Part shown: positions 47,582-59,242 of the stretch, piece after piece
Position numbering within the stretch: the stretch's first letter is position 1
Layout of the letters: the number at the start of each line of letters is the position of its first letter
Assembly (NCBI RefSeq): GCF_002088935.1
Contig: NZ_NCSS01000006.1
Location: 714,407 to 778,406, forward strand
Direction: 5' to 3'
Length of the DNA: 64,000 bases
From: Henriciella litoralis
Lineage (GTDB): Bacteria; Pseudomonadota; Alphaproteobacteria; Caulobacterales; Hyphomonadaceae
The notes under the pieces: model-generated
What the model saw: the letters and a program-made list of their open reading frames with translations, nothing else
Told to the model about the DNA's origin: nothing
Database searches by the model: none
Made by a program: the position numbers and the translations under genes

Positions 47582-48007
47582 TTAGTCCGGCGCTACAGGA
47601 GGCGCCTCACATGGAATAAGCTGCCTGTTGACGACTCTGGAGCATCGCCAGGCCTCAGTTTCATTTTCGCGAAAAAAGTGAAAGTTTCCGAATGCGCTGC
47701 ACTCTTCTAGAAAGTTGGGATTGCGAGCGCCGAACGTGATCACCGTGCCACCCTCAGTCTCATAGCGCGAATGGTAGAAGCACTGCGGGAGTATGGTGTA
47801 ACCGATGGCCTCAAACGGCTCTCGATGCGACTCCAGAATTGCCCATGTGTCCATCAGGTCAGCGAGTTCTCCACCCATGAGATGATAGGATCGAATAATC
47901 TCTAATTCTTTTAAGTCAGCGGGATCGGCGGCTTCTTGGGCGGCGCCCGTCGCGGTGCAGGCCTGCATCAAAAAGCTGAGAAGCACAGTTATCAATATCG
48001 CTCGCAT
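47582..48007 (-). CDS. Lipoprotein, immunity candidate of Rhs tip D
   Basis: 141 residues from ATG 48007. MRAILITVLLSFLMQAC is a lipoprotein signal. The mature domain contains three more cysteines (LPQCFYHS, LEECSAF, WRCSRVV). It begins 20 bp after the end of Rhs fragment D, the immunity position. No family recognised. Convergent with the pdxJ remnant. Confidence 0.6.
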   Translation of the reverse strand: MRAILITVLLSFLMQACTATGAAQEAADPADLKELEIIRSYHLMGGELADLMDTWAILESHREPFEAIGYTILPQCFYHSRYETEGGTVITFGARNPNFLEECSAFGNFHFFRENETEAWRCSRVVNRQLIPCEAPPVAPD

Positions 48008-48026
48008 CGAAGTCGCTTCCTCTCGG

Positions 48027-48263
48027 CTATGGCAGAATATATTCGCCCGAACGCTTATCTCGGCTTGCGATAGGACGGCCTCTAAACATGGACTTGCCAT
48101 CCGCGTCTATCAATGCGGGAACACCTGGAAAGCGCTGTTTATCGAGCGCGCTTATCAATCTTGTTCACTGGATCATTTGCGACATACGCATAAAGATTGA
48201 ACTGGTTGCGGTAGCCGACCCAAGTCGGTCGACAGGAACCGCCCGGCCACGGGGGCATGAGAC
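48027..48263 (-). pseudogene. Rhs C-terminal tip fragment D
   Basis: PVAGRFLSTD is followed by a frameshift, then GYRNQFNLYAYVANDPVNK. A second frameshift leads to KQRFPGVPALIDADGKSMFR and then GRPIASRDKRSGEYILP before the stop at 48027. This is an Rhs core end with a mostly deleted tip. At least two frameshifts make it non-functional. Confidence 0.75.
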
Positions 48264-48321
48264 AGCGCCTTTTATATTTTCGGAGCCGGTCGCGCCTGTC
48301 AGGGGCGGTGAGGCTTATGCA

Positions 48322-48747
48322 TCAAACGGCGAAGAGCTCTGCATCCTCGAGCACGGCATCTCGGCCGCATACGGATTTTAGATCACTTTCGATCTGCGCC
48401 AGAATTGCGTGATGGAGTTGTCTACCTTCTTCGTCCGAGACCCGGAATGACCTTGCTGAGCATGAGTTCAGGTCAAAAACGTGGAGCAGAATGCCATCAT
48501 CGCTTCTCTCGGCAGCGAAATACTCGCCACTCAAAGAAAGATGTACCCGAAAACTATCGGACTCCGATTTGAGGAACTTTGTATAAGCTCTCAACCATTC
48601 CGATGGCTGGATTGTGAAGGAGCAGGATTTTACCTCTGTTTCCAAATGTACGGTGTAGGAAGCTTGCGAAAACATGATGTCCGAATGCACGGAGTTGCTT
48701 GGAGCGTAGAAGCTGAAGCCCTCACTTTGGACGCTTATCTTGGTCAT
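48322..48747 (-). CDS. Hypothetical protein, immunity-like
   Basis: 141 residues, soluble (MTKISVQSEGFSFYAPSNSV, SFTIQPSEWLRAYTKFLKSE, HAILAQIESDLKSVC). Beta-rich first half then helical second half, as seen in several immunity families, but no firm match. Upstream of Rhs fragment D on the same strand. Confidence 0.5.
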   Translation of the reverse strand: MTKISVQSEGFSFYAPSNSVHSDIMFSQASYTVHLETEVKSCSFTIQPSEWLRAYTKFLKSESDSFRVHLSLSGEYFAAERSDDGILLHVFDLNSCSARSFRVSDEEGRQLHHAILAQIESDLKSVCGRDAVLEDAELFAV

Positions 48748-48809
48748 CGAATGTCCCGCTGCTCCTCATGGATTGGATTTTGCGCCACCGCCACCGGCAA
48801 CGCTACCCC

Positions 48810-49445
48810 TCAAAACATCACCAGCGCGTCTCCCGCTGTTTCGGCCCAGGCAGCTTCGTCCTTTACCTCCCAGGGGTTGCAGGGGAGCCAGGTGGGGCAT
48901 TTGGGGAGCCGGCGTGGGAGTGGCTGACCAGCCGGCCAGCTTACCTGTCCGTCCGGCGCGATAATCGCGCCGCGATGGCGCAGGCGTTGATAATAGGCGG
49001 CGATGCGGCGCCAGGCTTCCAGCGGGTCAGGATTTGCGCTGGTGGCCATGACGCGCTCGAAGAGGTCTAATGAGGCCGCGTTGTAGGGCGGCCTGTCAGT
49101 GTCCTTGGCGATGCGCCGCGCCAGCCGATCACGCAGCAATTCGAGCTTGCGGGTCTCGGCCTCAATGGCGCCCGCCTCTTCCAGCCGGCCAAGCCCGGCG
49201 AGGCTGACCGTCCATTTCGCCAGCCGCGCAATCCGCGCATTGAGCGTTTCAACGGCCATGTCGCATTTTCGGAAGCCAAGAAGCGCGGCCCATTTTTTGG
49301 CGGTCGTGTCGGAGAGGCTGACGGCGGCGCCAGCGGCCTCATAGGTCTCCCCGGCGCGCAGTTTCGCTTCGATGGTCCGCACCGCCAGCATCCGGCCGAG
49401 CGGGATGAGTTCAATCGGGTCGGCGGGGTCGGGTGGTTCACTCAT
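48810..49445 (-). CDS. Hypothetical HTH-containing protein
   Basis: 211 residues from ATG 49445 (MSEPPDPADPIELIPLGRML). An HTH-like segment (ETYEAAGAAVSLSDTTAKKW) near residue 35 is followed by a helical Arg-rich region (EAETRKLELLRDRLARRIAK) and a Trp/Pro-rich tail. It could be a phage terminase small subunit-like or plasmid-type DNA-binding protein; undecided. The in-frame extension to 49628 lacks a start signal. Confidence 0.5.
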   Translation of the reverse strand: MSEPPDPADPIELIPLGRMLAVRTIEAKLRAGETYEAAGAAVSLSDTTAKKWAALLGFRKCDMAVETLNARIARLAKWTVSLAGLGRLEEAGAIEAETRKLELLRDRLARRIAKDTDRPPYNAASLDLFERVMATSANPDPLEAWRRIAAYYQRLRHRGAIIAPDGQVSWPAGQPLPRRLPKCPTWLPCNPWEVKDEAAWAETAGDALVMF

Positions 49446-49661
49446 ACTGGGGAGAGTGCCCCGTAAAGAGATCTCGGCGGACGAAATTGCCAGATCAGGC
49501 GTAGCGATGGACAGCTTTTCCGGGAAACGCGTTTTCCAGGCCGAAAACCGGATCACACCGGCCGAAACGGGCCTGAAAATACACCCTCTATGGGGGACAC
49601 CGCTACGACACCGTCCCTGACGCTCCAAGCGGGGCGGCTATCCCCAAAAGGTCCGACCGGA

Positions 49662-49940
49662 TTAGTCGCCCGTGTCCGACAATCGTGACCGCATCAGATC
49701 CAGCCAGGCGGCCTGGCGATGGATGAGGCTGATCAGGTCATTCGGGTCCCCCTCGGCGATCAGCTGGTCGAGCCAGAGTTTCGTGACATTGGCCTGACTG
49801 TCGATCCAGTCGAGCACCCGCGCAGGCGGCTCAGCGCGATGGTCACGGTGGGTGCATCCCTGCGCCGTTGGTGTGTCGACGCCCATTTGCCGATCTGTTG
49901 TCACCCTTGAATATTCGCTTTGTTGCAGTGCGTAGGCCAT
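49662..49940 (-). CDS. Hypothetical protein
   Basis: 92 residues from ATG 49940, preceded by GGAGAG 8 bases away (MAYALQQSEYSRVTTDRQMG). The upstream in-frame Met at 50021 has no ribosome site. The C-terminal half (VTKLWLDQLIAEGDPNDLIS) is helical. No family recognised. Divergent from mutA. Confidence 0.55.
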   Translation of the reverse strand: MAYALQQSEYSRVTTDRQMGVDTPTAQGCTHRDHRAEPPARVLDWIDSQANVTKLWLDQLIAEGDPNDLISLIHRQAAWLDLMRSRLSDTGD

Positions 49941-50119
49941 ATCCGATCTCTCCTTGTCTAGTTGCGACTCATTCTCATTTGCAAGGAAGTCGCTGGCGTC
50001 GTCAAGTGTCGATTTCGCCATATGGCGCGCTTTGCCGCTCCTGACGCAATGGAAAGGCTTGACCTTCTACCCGGCTCAAACCCTATACAGACCAGCACAG
50101 AGCGATGTACGGGTAAGGT

Positions 50120-52060
50120 ATGGCAGACGGTTTTCTTGAACTCAGCGGCGCATTCGACGATGCGACCGAGGCAGAATGGCTTGCAGCGGTCGAAAAGGCC
50201 CTGAAAGGCGGCGGGCTGGAACGCATCACGCGCAGCAGCGACGATGGAATCGCCATTCGTCCGCTGTATCGTGAGAGCGACTTTCAAAGTGCGACAGACC
50301 CGCGCGGGCTGCCCGGCGCTGAACCGTTTCTGCGCGGCGCCGAGGCCGAGCCGGACCCGTTCCTGCCTTGGGATATCCGACAGGTCTTTACGCACCCCGA
50401 TCCGGAAGTGACCAATCAGGAAGTCCTGCGCGACCTTGAGCGCGGCGTCTCTTCTCTTGAAATATCGGTCGACTGCACCGGACAGGAAGGCGTCGCCATC
50501 CATGATGCAGACACGCTGGCCACGGCGCTTTCCGGGATTGATGCCAGCATTGCGACCATCGCTCTTGATCATCGCGGCAAAGGCTCCGGCACCTCGGTTG
50601 CCGGACTGCTCGCGCTCTGGGGCGAAGATCACGGAAAAGCGGAAGCTTTGAAGTTTTCCTTCAATATTGACCCTATCGGCCTTCTCATGCGGACTGGCGA
50701 AGTTGAAGGCGGAATCGACTCTGCATTCGAGCGAACAGCAGAGCTCTCACGCCTGCTTTGCCTGCGCTATCCGAACTCCACCACGCTTCGCGTCGATTCC
50801 CGTCCTGTGCACGAAGCTGGCGGCTCTGAGGCCCAGGAACTTGGCGCGCTGATGGCCCACGCGGTCGACACGATGCGCCGCCTCGACGCCACGGGGTATG
50901 ACGTCAACGCCCTGCCCTCGCAGACCGTTTTCACGGTCGCGACCGGCGCCAATTACGGCCTCGAAATCGCCAAGCTGCGGGCGGCCCGCCGTCTCTGGGC
51001 ACGGGTACAGGACGCCATGGAGATCGACGTTGAGCCGATGCTTCTCCAGTCGGTCAGCTCAGCGCGCATGCTGACGCGTTATGATGCGTGGACGAACATG
51101 CTGCGCAATACGGCGGCCTGTTTTGCAGGGTCTGCTGGCGGCGCTGATATCGTCACCGTCCGCGCTTTCAACGAAGCGCTCGGCGTGCCTGAAGAGCTGG
51201 GCCGGCGCACCGCCCGCAACACGCAGATTATCGCGATGGAAGAGTCCGGCCTTGGCCGCGTCGCAGACCCGGCAGGCGGCTCATGGTTTGAGGAAACGCT
51301 GGCCAGCGATCTGGCTGAAGCGGCCTGGAAGGAATTCCAGCAGATTGAGGCCGAAGGCGGGCTTGTGAAAAGCCTCGAAGCAGGCGCCCTCCAAGGCCGT
51401 ATCGCGGACATGCGCGATGCCCGGTTCAAGGCCATCGCCAAGCGCAAAATCCCGCTGACCGGCGTCAGCGAGTTTCCGCTTCTGGACGGCGAAGACGCCC
51501 CGACGGCTGAGATCAAGTTTGAGAGCAAAGCCGCTGCCGTCTCAAGCGAAGGGCTTCGTTCCTTCCTGAAAGACCTGCCCGATAAATCAGGATCCGCCAC
51601 CACGGCGGACGCACTAACAACCATTCATCTGGCGCGTGACTTCGAAACCCTGAGGGACCGCGCCGCAGCGCATGAACAGGCCAAAGGCGCCCTGCCCGCG
51701 ATCTACATCGCGACGCTCGGTCCGCTCGCCGAACACAATGCCCGCGTCGACTTTGCCCGCAACCTCTTCGCCGCTGGCGGTATCGTCGCCAAGGAGCCGA
51801 CCGTTCCGCCAGAAAGCCCCGAAGACATTGCGGCTGGCTTCAAGGCCTCTGGCTGCCGCATCGCCGTCATTTGCGGCGCTGACAAACGCTATGAGGCCGA
51901 AGCGGGCGACGCGGCACGCACGCTCAAAGAGGCGGGTGCCCAGCGCGTCTTCATCGCAGGCAAGGCCGAAGCGCCCAATGTCGACACGCCTATTTTCATG
52001 GGCTGCGATGCCGTCGATGTTCTGGAACTGGCCCAGGCCGAACTGGGAGTTGCGAAATGA
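50120..52060 (+). CDS. mutA: Methylmalonyl-CoA mutase, small subunit
   Basis: 646 residues. Aligns with the small subunit of the heterodimeric enzyme: NTAACFAGSAGGADIVTVRA, EESGLGRVADPAGGSWFEET and TQIIAMEESGLG. The C-terminal domain lacks the DxHxxG cobalamin ligand (CGADKRYEAEA instead), as expected for the non-catalytic subunit. It supports isomerisation of methylmalonyl-CoA and succinyl-CoA in propionate metabolism. Its last 45 residues recur in a fused fragment at 52539-52721. Confidence 0.94.
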   Translation: MADGFLELSGAFDDATEAEWLAAVEKALKGGGLERITRSSDDGIAIRPLYRESDFQSATDPRGLPGAEPFLRGAEAEPDPFLPWDIRQVFTHPDPEVTNQEVLRDLERGVSSLEISVDCTGQEGVAIHDADTLATALSGIDASIATIALDHRGKGSGTSVAGLLALWGEDHGKAEALKFSFNIDPIGLLMRTGEVEGGIDSAFERTAELSRLLCLRYPNSTTLRVDSRPVHEAGGSEAQELGALMAHAVDTMRRLDATGYDVNALPSQTVFTVATGANYGLEIAKLRAARRLWARVQDAMEIDVEPMLLQSVSSARMLTRYDAWTNMLRNTAACFAGSAGGADIVTVRAFNEALGVPEELGRRTARNTQIIAMEESGLGRVADPAGGSWFEETLASDLAEAAWKEFQQIEAEGGLVKSLEAGALQGRIADMRDARFKAIAKRKIPLTGVSEFPLLDGEDAPTAEIKFESKAAAVSSEGLRSFLKDLPDKSGSATTADALTTIHLARDFETLRDRAAAHEQAKGALPAIYIATLGPLAEHNARVDFARNLFAAGGIVAKEPTVPPESPEDIAAGFKASGCRIAVICGADKRYEAEAGDAARTLKEAGAQRVFIAGKAEAPNVDTPIFMGCDAVDVLELAQAELGVAK

Positions 52061-52521
52061 ACCGCATCGCAATGGCCGCCATTGCATCCGGCGCAGGTTT
52101 GCTGAGCGCCTGCTCAACCGGATCGGCTGATCCTCGCATTGTCGGCAAGTGGAATTGCCGGGGGGTGAACACGGCGGAGCGGCTCGAATACAATACCGCC
52201 ATCCACTTCAAGTCCAGCGGGTCTTACGAAGCGACCTCGACCATTGAAGGCGACGAGAAGGGCCAAAAGGTCCGGATTCAGATGATTGAAAAGGGCAAGT
52301 GGTCTGTCGACGGCAACACTTTTACCGACAGCCCATCCGGCAAGTCGAAAATCACGTCCGTCACGGTTGGATCGAACAGTTTGCCTGAAGAATTCTACGA
52401 GCAGATTGCCAATGAATATTACGCAAAACAGGACGCCTCGGACAGCGTTTCGCAGATCGTGACACTGACAGAGACCGATTTGACGCTCGACGATGGCATG
52501 AAGCTGTTCTGCGAACGATGA
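52057..52521 (+). CDS. Lipoprotein inserted between mutase subunits
   Basis: 154 residues, overlapping mutA by 4 bp (ATGA). MNRIAMAAIASGAGLLSAC is a lipoprotein signal. The mature part (VGKWNCRGVNTAERLEYNTA, KGKWSVDGNTFTDSPSGKSK) resembles lipocalin-like or DUF lipoprotein beta-barrels with a GKW repeat. No role in mutase is known. It is part of an apparent gene-cassette exchange. Confidence 0.65.
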   Translation: MNRIAMAAIASGAGLLSACSTGSADPRIVGKWNCRGVNTAERLEYNTAIHFKSSGSYEATSTIEGDEKGQKVRIQMIEKGKWSVDGNTFTDSPSGKSKITSVTVGSNSLPEEFYEQIANEYYAKQDASDSVSQIVTLTETDLTLDDGMKLFCER

Positions 52522-52538
52522 GCCAAGGAGCGAAACCG

Positions 52539-52721
52539 ATGACTACACTCCCCGATTTCACCAAAGTCGACCTTGGCACGCTTAAAGGCGCTGGCGCCCA
52601 GCGCGTCTTCATCGCCGGCAAGACCGAAGCGCCTTATGTCGACACGCCGATCTTCATGGGATGCAACGCCGTCGAAGTGCTGGAACTCGCCCAGGCTGAA
52701 CTCGGAGTTGCGAAGGGCTAG
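52539..52721 (+). pseudogene. mutB-start/mutA-end fusion scar
   Basis: 60 residues. [15 protein letters not shown] is the mutB N-terminus (intact gene [14 protein letters not shown]), joined to AGAQRVFIAGKTEAPYVDTP and the rest of the mutA C-terminus (ending AELGVAKG). AAGGAG precedes the ATG, as for a real mutB start. The junction is near 52580. The product would have no mutase core, so I class it as a relict, although it may be translated. Confidence 0.9.
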
Positions 52722-52724
52722 CAC

Positions 52725-53137
52725 GTGGAACGCGACTACGATCATCTCTCCAAGGCCGAACGCAAACAGGCTATTGAAATTGAGGAGCGGCTGCGTGGGC
52801 CTTCCGGGCGCATGCCACTTGCATGGGAGCTGAAGCGTCGAAAAGAGCATCTCGAGAAAGTCAAACCAAGACTTGAGAAACGTTTCCGTCTGCTTCTTCT
52901 GGTTTCGGCGCCTACCGGCGCCATTGCATTCATCATCTGTATCGCATCCAGGCTTGGCTGGCTGAATTTCTCCAATGACTGGGCATTGGTCGCGCTTCTG
53001 GCTGTCGTTTTGCTTCCGGCAGGGCTTGTTGAACTTTGGGCCCGGTGGCCATTGATGAACATGCCGGGCAACATCGACGAACTGAACACTGAACTGATGA
53101 TACTGGACACCTACATCGAGCGAAAGGAACCGTCTCA

Positions 53138-53141
<4 letters not shown>
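52725..53141 (+). CDS. Hypothetical membrane protein between mutase genes
   Basis: 138 residues from GTG 52725 ([20 protein letters not shown]). A charged N-terminal helix is followed by two transmembrane helices ([39 protein letters not shown]). Overlaps mutB by 4 bp. It occupies the same operon slot as the lipoprotein at 52057, on the other side of the fusion scar. Confidence 0.6.
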
Positions 53142-55291
<2,150 letters not shown>

Positions 55292-55327
55292 ACGCTGAGC
55301 AAGCTGATCGACATTGCGGGCGCGCTA

Positions 55328-56296
55328 TTGGTGATGCTCGTTATCGGCTTTGCGGCGATCATCATCGCCGCGCAGCGGTCCGAGACTTTCTGGCTGTTTG
55401 ACCTTCTCGGTCAGTTTCAGCTCGCCGCGCTGTGGGGCCTGCTGGGCGCGACGGCGTTTATGCTTGTGCCGGCATTTTTCAGCTCGTCACAGCGTAGCTA
55501 TGGTCTTGTTATCGGGTTTGGTCTGATCATTCTGGCGATTGGCTGGCTCTCTGTGCGTGCGCCTCTCGATGCCCCGTCGCTTAAGGACGGACCAGCCATC
55601 AAAGTGTTTCAACACAATGTCTGGGCCAGTAATCCTGATCCCTCGCAGGTCGTGACTGCAGCCTTAGGCAGCGGCGCGGATATCGCCGCCCTCATTGAAT
55701 ATGAGAATGAGAGCTACGCCCCGTTTGAAGACAGGCTGTCAGCCCGCTGGCCCAGCAGCATTCAGGGCGACGCGCGTGACCGGGGCAACATTCGATTGCG
55801 GCTGATGACACGTTTTCCTGTGGTGGATAGCGAGACGCGCAGACCCGATCAGGGGCCAGCCTATTTGCGCGCGCGCCTCGCGACGCCTGACGGCGAGTTG
55901 ACGGTGATCGTGGTGCATTTTACGCGGCCCTGGCCGTTCGCGCCGCGTTACGCGCAGATCAGCCAGCTGGAAAGCCTGCAGACTGAACTCGCCCGCATCA
56001 AAGGGCCGGTTGTCCTTCTGGGGGACTTCAACTCGGCGGCATGGGGACGGATTGCCAAACCGCTAAAGGGTGAAAGCAAGTTCCAGCTGATCAATAATCC
56101 TGCTGTCGGAACCTGGCCCGGCCGCCTGCGAGACCGCCAGACTGCGGACACGCTGGACTGGCCGAGGGCGCTCTCGATCCCGATTGATCTCACCTTCTGC
56201 CGCGGCCCGGTGATCTGCGCCAATCACAAGGTCGGCTCGGCAAATGGCTCGGACCACAGAGCGGTGACCTTTGAGTTGCAGCTCACCGACAGGTAA
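55328..56296 (+). CDS. Endonuclease/exonuclease/phosphatase-family membrane protein
   Basis: About 322 residues. Three N-terminal helices, then an EEP domain: FQHNVWASNPDP (N-x-W/L start strand), VVLLGDFNSAAWG (GDFN metal and catalytic motif) and NGSDHRAVTFEL (SDH end motif). The start is uncertain: TTG 55328, GTG 55331 or an upstream CTG in frame. Probably membrane-anchored with the enzyme outside; substrate unknown. Confidence 0.8.
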   Translation: MVMLVIGFAAIIIAAQRSETFWLFDLLGQFQLAALWGLLGATAFMLVPAFFSSSQRSYGLVIGFGLIILAIGWLSVRAPLDAPSLKDGPAIKVFQHNVWASNPDPSQVVTAALGSGADIAALIEYENESYAPFEDRLSARWPSSIQGDARDRGNIRLRLMTRFPVVDSETRRPDQGPAYLRARLATPDGELTVIVVHFTRPWPFAPRYAQISQLESLQTELARIKGPVVLLGDFNSAAWGRIAKPLKGESKFQLINNPAVGTWPGRLRDRQTADTLDWPRALSIPIDLTFCRGPVICANHKVGSANGSDHRAVTFELQLTDR

Positions 56297-56380
56297 TTTT
56301 GAACCGAATGTTCGCCCGTTGCGGCCTGATGCCCTAGATGTAAAAATACCCATTGTTCAGGTTCAGACAGGCGACAAATC

Positions 56381-56869
56381 ATGAAACGTTTCTCAACGCT
56401 GGCGACAGCTTCAGCCCTTACTGCAATGGCAGCTGCCGCTGCGCCTGTGACCCCTGATCAGGCCGAAGCGCTGCTCGTCGAAAACGGCGCGACCGATATC
56501 GATGTTCAGGCCCCAAAACCTGGCTCCGTCACGATCGCCGCCACGCTGGACTCCGGGTATGACATCATCCTGAGACTGGGCGGTTGTGACGAGGAAGGTG
56601 GCTGTGATTATGCCCTGTTCTTCGTCAACTTTACGCCTGAAAGCACGTCAACGGACGACATGATCTACAAGACGATCATGTATAATGACAGCTTCCCGTT
56701 CGGTCGGGCCTTCGCTATTTTCGATAAGGCCGAAGAGCAGACCACCGTGACGGCTGTCGGGGTCGATTATACGCTGGACCTGACAGAAGAAACGACGCTC
56801 GACGCTGGTGATATCGCCACCTTCGAGACAATCATTGAGACTTATATCGGCTACTGGACGTCTAACTGA
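56381..56869 (+). CDS. YbjN-domain periplasmic protein
   Basis: 162 residues with a signal peptide (MKRFSTLATASALTAMAAAA). VTPDQAEALLVENGATDIDV and the later aromatic stretch (MYNDSFPFGRAFAIFDK) fit the YbjN family, a type III-secretion-chaperone-like fold. Function unknown. An AGGCGACAAATC site precedes the start. Confidence 0.75.
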   Translation: MKRFSTLATASALTAMAAAAAPVTPDQAEALLVENGATDIDVQAPKPGSVTIAATLDSGYDIILRLGGCDEEGGCDYALFFVNFTPESTSTDDMIYKTIMYNDSFPFGRAFAIFDKAEEQTTVTAVGVDYTLDLTEETTLDAGDIATFETIIETYIGYWTSN

Positions 56870-56883
56870 GCGGACTCCGTTTC

Positions 56884-57285
56884 ATGACCGATGAGCCTGA
56901 CCTCGATGAATTTCGCGAGATGACGGAAGCGGCCTATCTCGGCCTACCTGAAGCTTTCCGGCGCGCGGCAGGCCGCATCTCGATCCATGTGCGCGACCTG
57001 GCGGAACCTGACGTGCTCGCCGAGCTTGGAATCGGCAATCCGATGGGCCTCACGGGGCTCTATCAGGGCATTCCACTGATCCATGACAGCGTAAGCCATC
57101 CTAGCCCCGATGAGGCGAAGATCTTTCTCTATCGCAAGCCCCTGCTCGCCGAAATCCGGACGCGGCCAGGCACCAGCCTGCAGGAATTGATCGAACATGT
57201 CGTCATCCATGAGCTTGGCCATCATTTCGGGTGGTCCGATGAAGAGATGCATGACCTGCTGGATGAAGAGGGTCACGAGCACTAA
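56884..57285 (+). CDS. Metallopeptidase (zincin, PF06262-like)
   Basis: 133 residues. LIEHVVIHELGHHFGWSDEE near residue 105 contains HExxH with a third histidine, the family's zinc site. GLTGLYQGIPL and FLYRKPLLAEI are conserved family positions. Cytoplasmic, small and of unknown substrate. 14 bp after the YbjN gene. Confidence 0.9.
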   Translation: MTDEPDLDEFREMTEAAYLGLPEAFRRAAGRISIHVRDLAEPDVLAELGIGNPMGLTGLYQGIPLIHDSVSHPSPDEAKIFLYRKPLLAEIRTRPGTSLQELIEHVVIHELGHHFGWSDEEMHDLLDEEGHEH

Positions 57286-57382
57286 CGGACTTGCCTCGGG
57301 ACATGCTTGCGAAGGGCCGTCTGGACGCCGATAACAGACAAGCACTGGCAGGCAGATATCTGCAACCAACAGGGAGAGACAC

Positions 57383-58816
57383 GTGAAGGGTTTTGGAGAG
57401 TATGACGCCACGGGGCTTGCCGCCCTCGTCAAAAGCAAAGACGTGTCGCCGACAGAGCTGCTGGATGCCGCGCTGGAAAGTGCCGGCGAGGCCGGTGACA
57501 AGCTGAACTGCTTCTCCAAGATCTTTGAGGACCATGCCCGCGCGCAGCTGAAATCAGGCCTGCCTGATGGCCCGTTTACGGGCGTTCCGTTTGCGGTGAA
57601 AGACCTTGGTGCGCGGCTGAAAGGCCTGCCGATCACTAATGGGTCACGCGCCTTCAAGGACAATGTCGCCGACATGGACGCAACGCTAGTGAAGCGCCAG
57701 CGTGAGGCCGGCTTGGTGATCTTCGCGCAAACGACCAGCCCGGAATTTGGCCTCACCACCTCGACGGAGAGCGCCCTTTACGGACAGACGCGCAATCCGT
57801 GGGATACGTCGCGAACGTCTGGCGGCTCGTCTGGCGGGGCGTCGGCCACGGTCGCCTCAGGCGTCATCCCGATGGCGCATGCGAGCGACGGCGGCGGCTC
57901 TATCCGTATTCCAGCGGCCTGCACGGGCCTCGTCGGTCTGAAGCCGTCGCGTGGCCGGGTGCCGATGGGCCCGCCCATTTCCGAAAACTGGTTTGGCCTC
58001 TCGACCAATCACTGCGTCTCAAGGTCCGTGCGCGACAGCGCCGCCCTGCTGGATGCGACGCATGGTATGGAGCCAGGTGCCCGCTATGTTGCGCCGCCGC
58101 CAGAGCGACCGTTTCTCAGCGCGCTGGACGCTGATCCGAAACCATTGCGCATCGCGCTCTGGCAGACCGCGCCAAACGGCATGACGCCCGACAATGAAGC
58201 GCAGGCCGGGCTGGAGAGTACGCGCAAACTGCTCGAGAGCCTCGGCCACACCGTTATAGAGGCAGGCCCGACGCTGGACGGTGAAGCGCTCGGCAAAGGC
58301 ATGATGATGATGGTCTCATCCTCCATGGCCTCTATTGCCGACGAGCGGGAAGCCCATTTCGGCCGCAAGATCGGGCCGGAAGATTTCGAGCCGGTGTCCC
58401 TGCGCTTTGTCGAGCTTGGACGGACCATCCCGATGGGTGAGCTGGTGAAGACGAATAATGCCTTCTCCGAAGCGGCCTATGCCCTCGAGACATTCATGGA
58501 TGGGGGCAAGTTTGACCTGTTGCTGGCCCCAACGCTCTCGCAGCCCCCCGTCGAACTTGGCCTGCTAAGTCTCGATCCGGCGGATTTTGACGCCTATGGC
58601 GAGCTGATCGGCAACTTTGCGGCCTGGTGTCCTGTCTTCAACCAGACAGGCTGGCCGGCCATCTCATTGCCGCTGCACTGGACCAAGTCCGGCCTGCCAC
58701 TCGGCATGATGTTCGGCGCGCGTCTCGGCCGGGAAGACTTGTTGTATGCCCTCGCCGGGCAGATCGAACGGGCCGCCCCTTGGGCTGATAGACGGCCCCC
58801 TAACTGGTTTGCATAA
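57383..58816 (+). CDS. Amidase
   Basis: 477 residues of the amidase signature family. Catalytic Lys in GVPFAVKDLGA (about 72), GGSSGGASATVASG (about 148) and the nucleophile Ser in HASDGGGSIRIPA (about 173). The start is GTG 57383 with GGGAGAG before it. It could be a general acyl amidase or a carbamoyl-type hydrolase; GatA is unlikely because no gatB/C is adjacent. Confidence 0.92.
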   Translation: MKGFGEYDATGLAALVKSKDVSPTELLDAALESAGEAGDKLNCFSKIFEDHARAQLKSGLPDGPFTGVPFAVKDLGARLKGLPITNGSRAFKDNVADMDATLVKRQREAGLVIFAQTTSPEFGLTTSTESALYGQTRNPWDTSRTSGGSSGGASATVASGVIPMAHASDGGGSIRIPAACTGLVGLKPSRGRVPMGPPISENWFGLSTNHCVSRSVRDSAALLDATHGMEPGARYVAPPPERPFLSALDADPKPLRIALWQTAPNGMTPDNEAQAGLESTRKLLESLGHTVIEAGPTLDGEALGKGMMMMVSSSMASIADEREAHFGRKIGPEDFEPVSLRFVELGRTIPMGELVKTNNAFSEAAYALETFMDGGKFDLLLAPTLSQPPVELGLLSLDPADFDAYGELIGNFAAWCPVFNQTGWPAISLPLHWTKSGLPLGMMFGARLGREDLLYALAGQIERAAPWADRRPPNWFA

Positions 58817-58846
58817 GGCTTTGAGAGAACGGAAAAGCGAGGCGGC

Positions 58847-59242
58847 ATGACGGCGCTAAAATCAGAAGAAGGCGGTTGCCATTGCGGCGCCGTGCGGTTT
58901 CGCGTGGACCTGCCAGCCCATGTCGAGGTTGAGGACTGCAATTGCTCGATCTGCGCGATGAGTGGCAATGATCACATCATCGTGCCGGCCAGCCGGTTTG
59001 AACTCATCAAAGGCGCCGATGACCTGACCGAATACCGGTTCAATAGCCGAACCGCGCGGCATCTGTTCTGTCGCGTCTGCGGCGTCAAAAGCTTCTACGT
59101 TCCGCGTTCAAATCCGGACGGATATGCCGTGACATGGCGATGCCTGGATAACTGGCGGGCGCTGGACGCCACGGTGACCCGATTTGATGGCCAGAACTGG
59201 GAAGCCAATGCCGCCGCTTTGGCCCACAAATCGAAAGACTAG
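58847..59242 (+). CDS. GFA family zinc protein
   Basis: 131 residues. GGCHCGAVRFRVDLP, then CNCSICAMSG, and HLFCRVCGVKSFYVPRSNPD give the GFA zinc-binding cysteines. Named after glutathione-dependent formaldehyde-activating enzyme, but most members have no proven activity. It overlaps the end of the minus-strand 59239-59805 gene by 4 bp (convergent). Confidence 0.9.
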   Translation: MTALKSEEGGCHCGAVRFRVDLPAHVEVEDCNCSICAMSGNDHIIVPASRFELIKGADDLTEYRFNSRTARHLFCRVCGVKSFYVPRSNPDGYAVTWRCLDNWRALDATVTRFDGQNWEANAAALAHKSKD

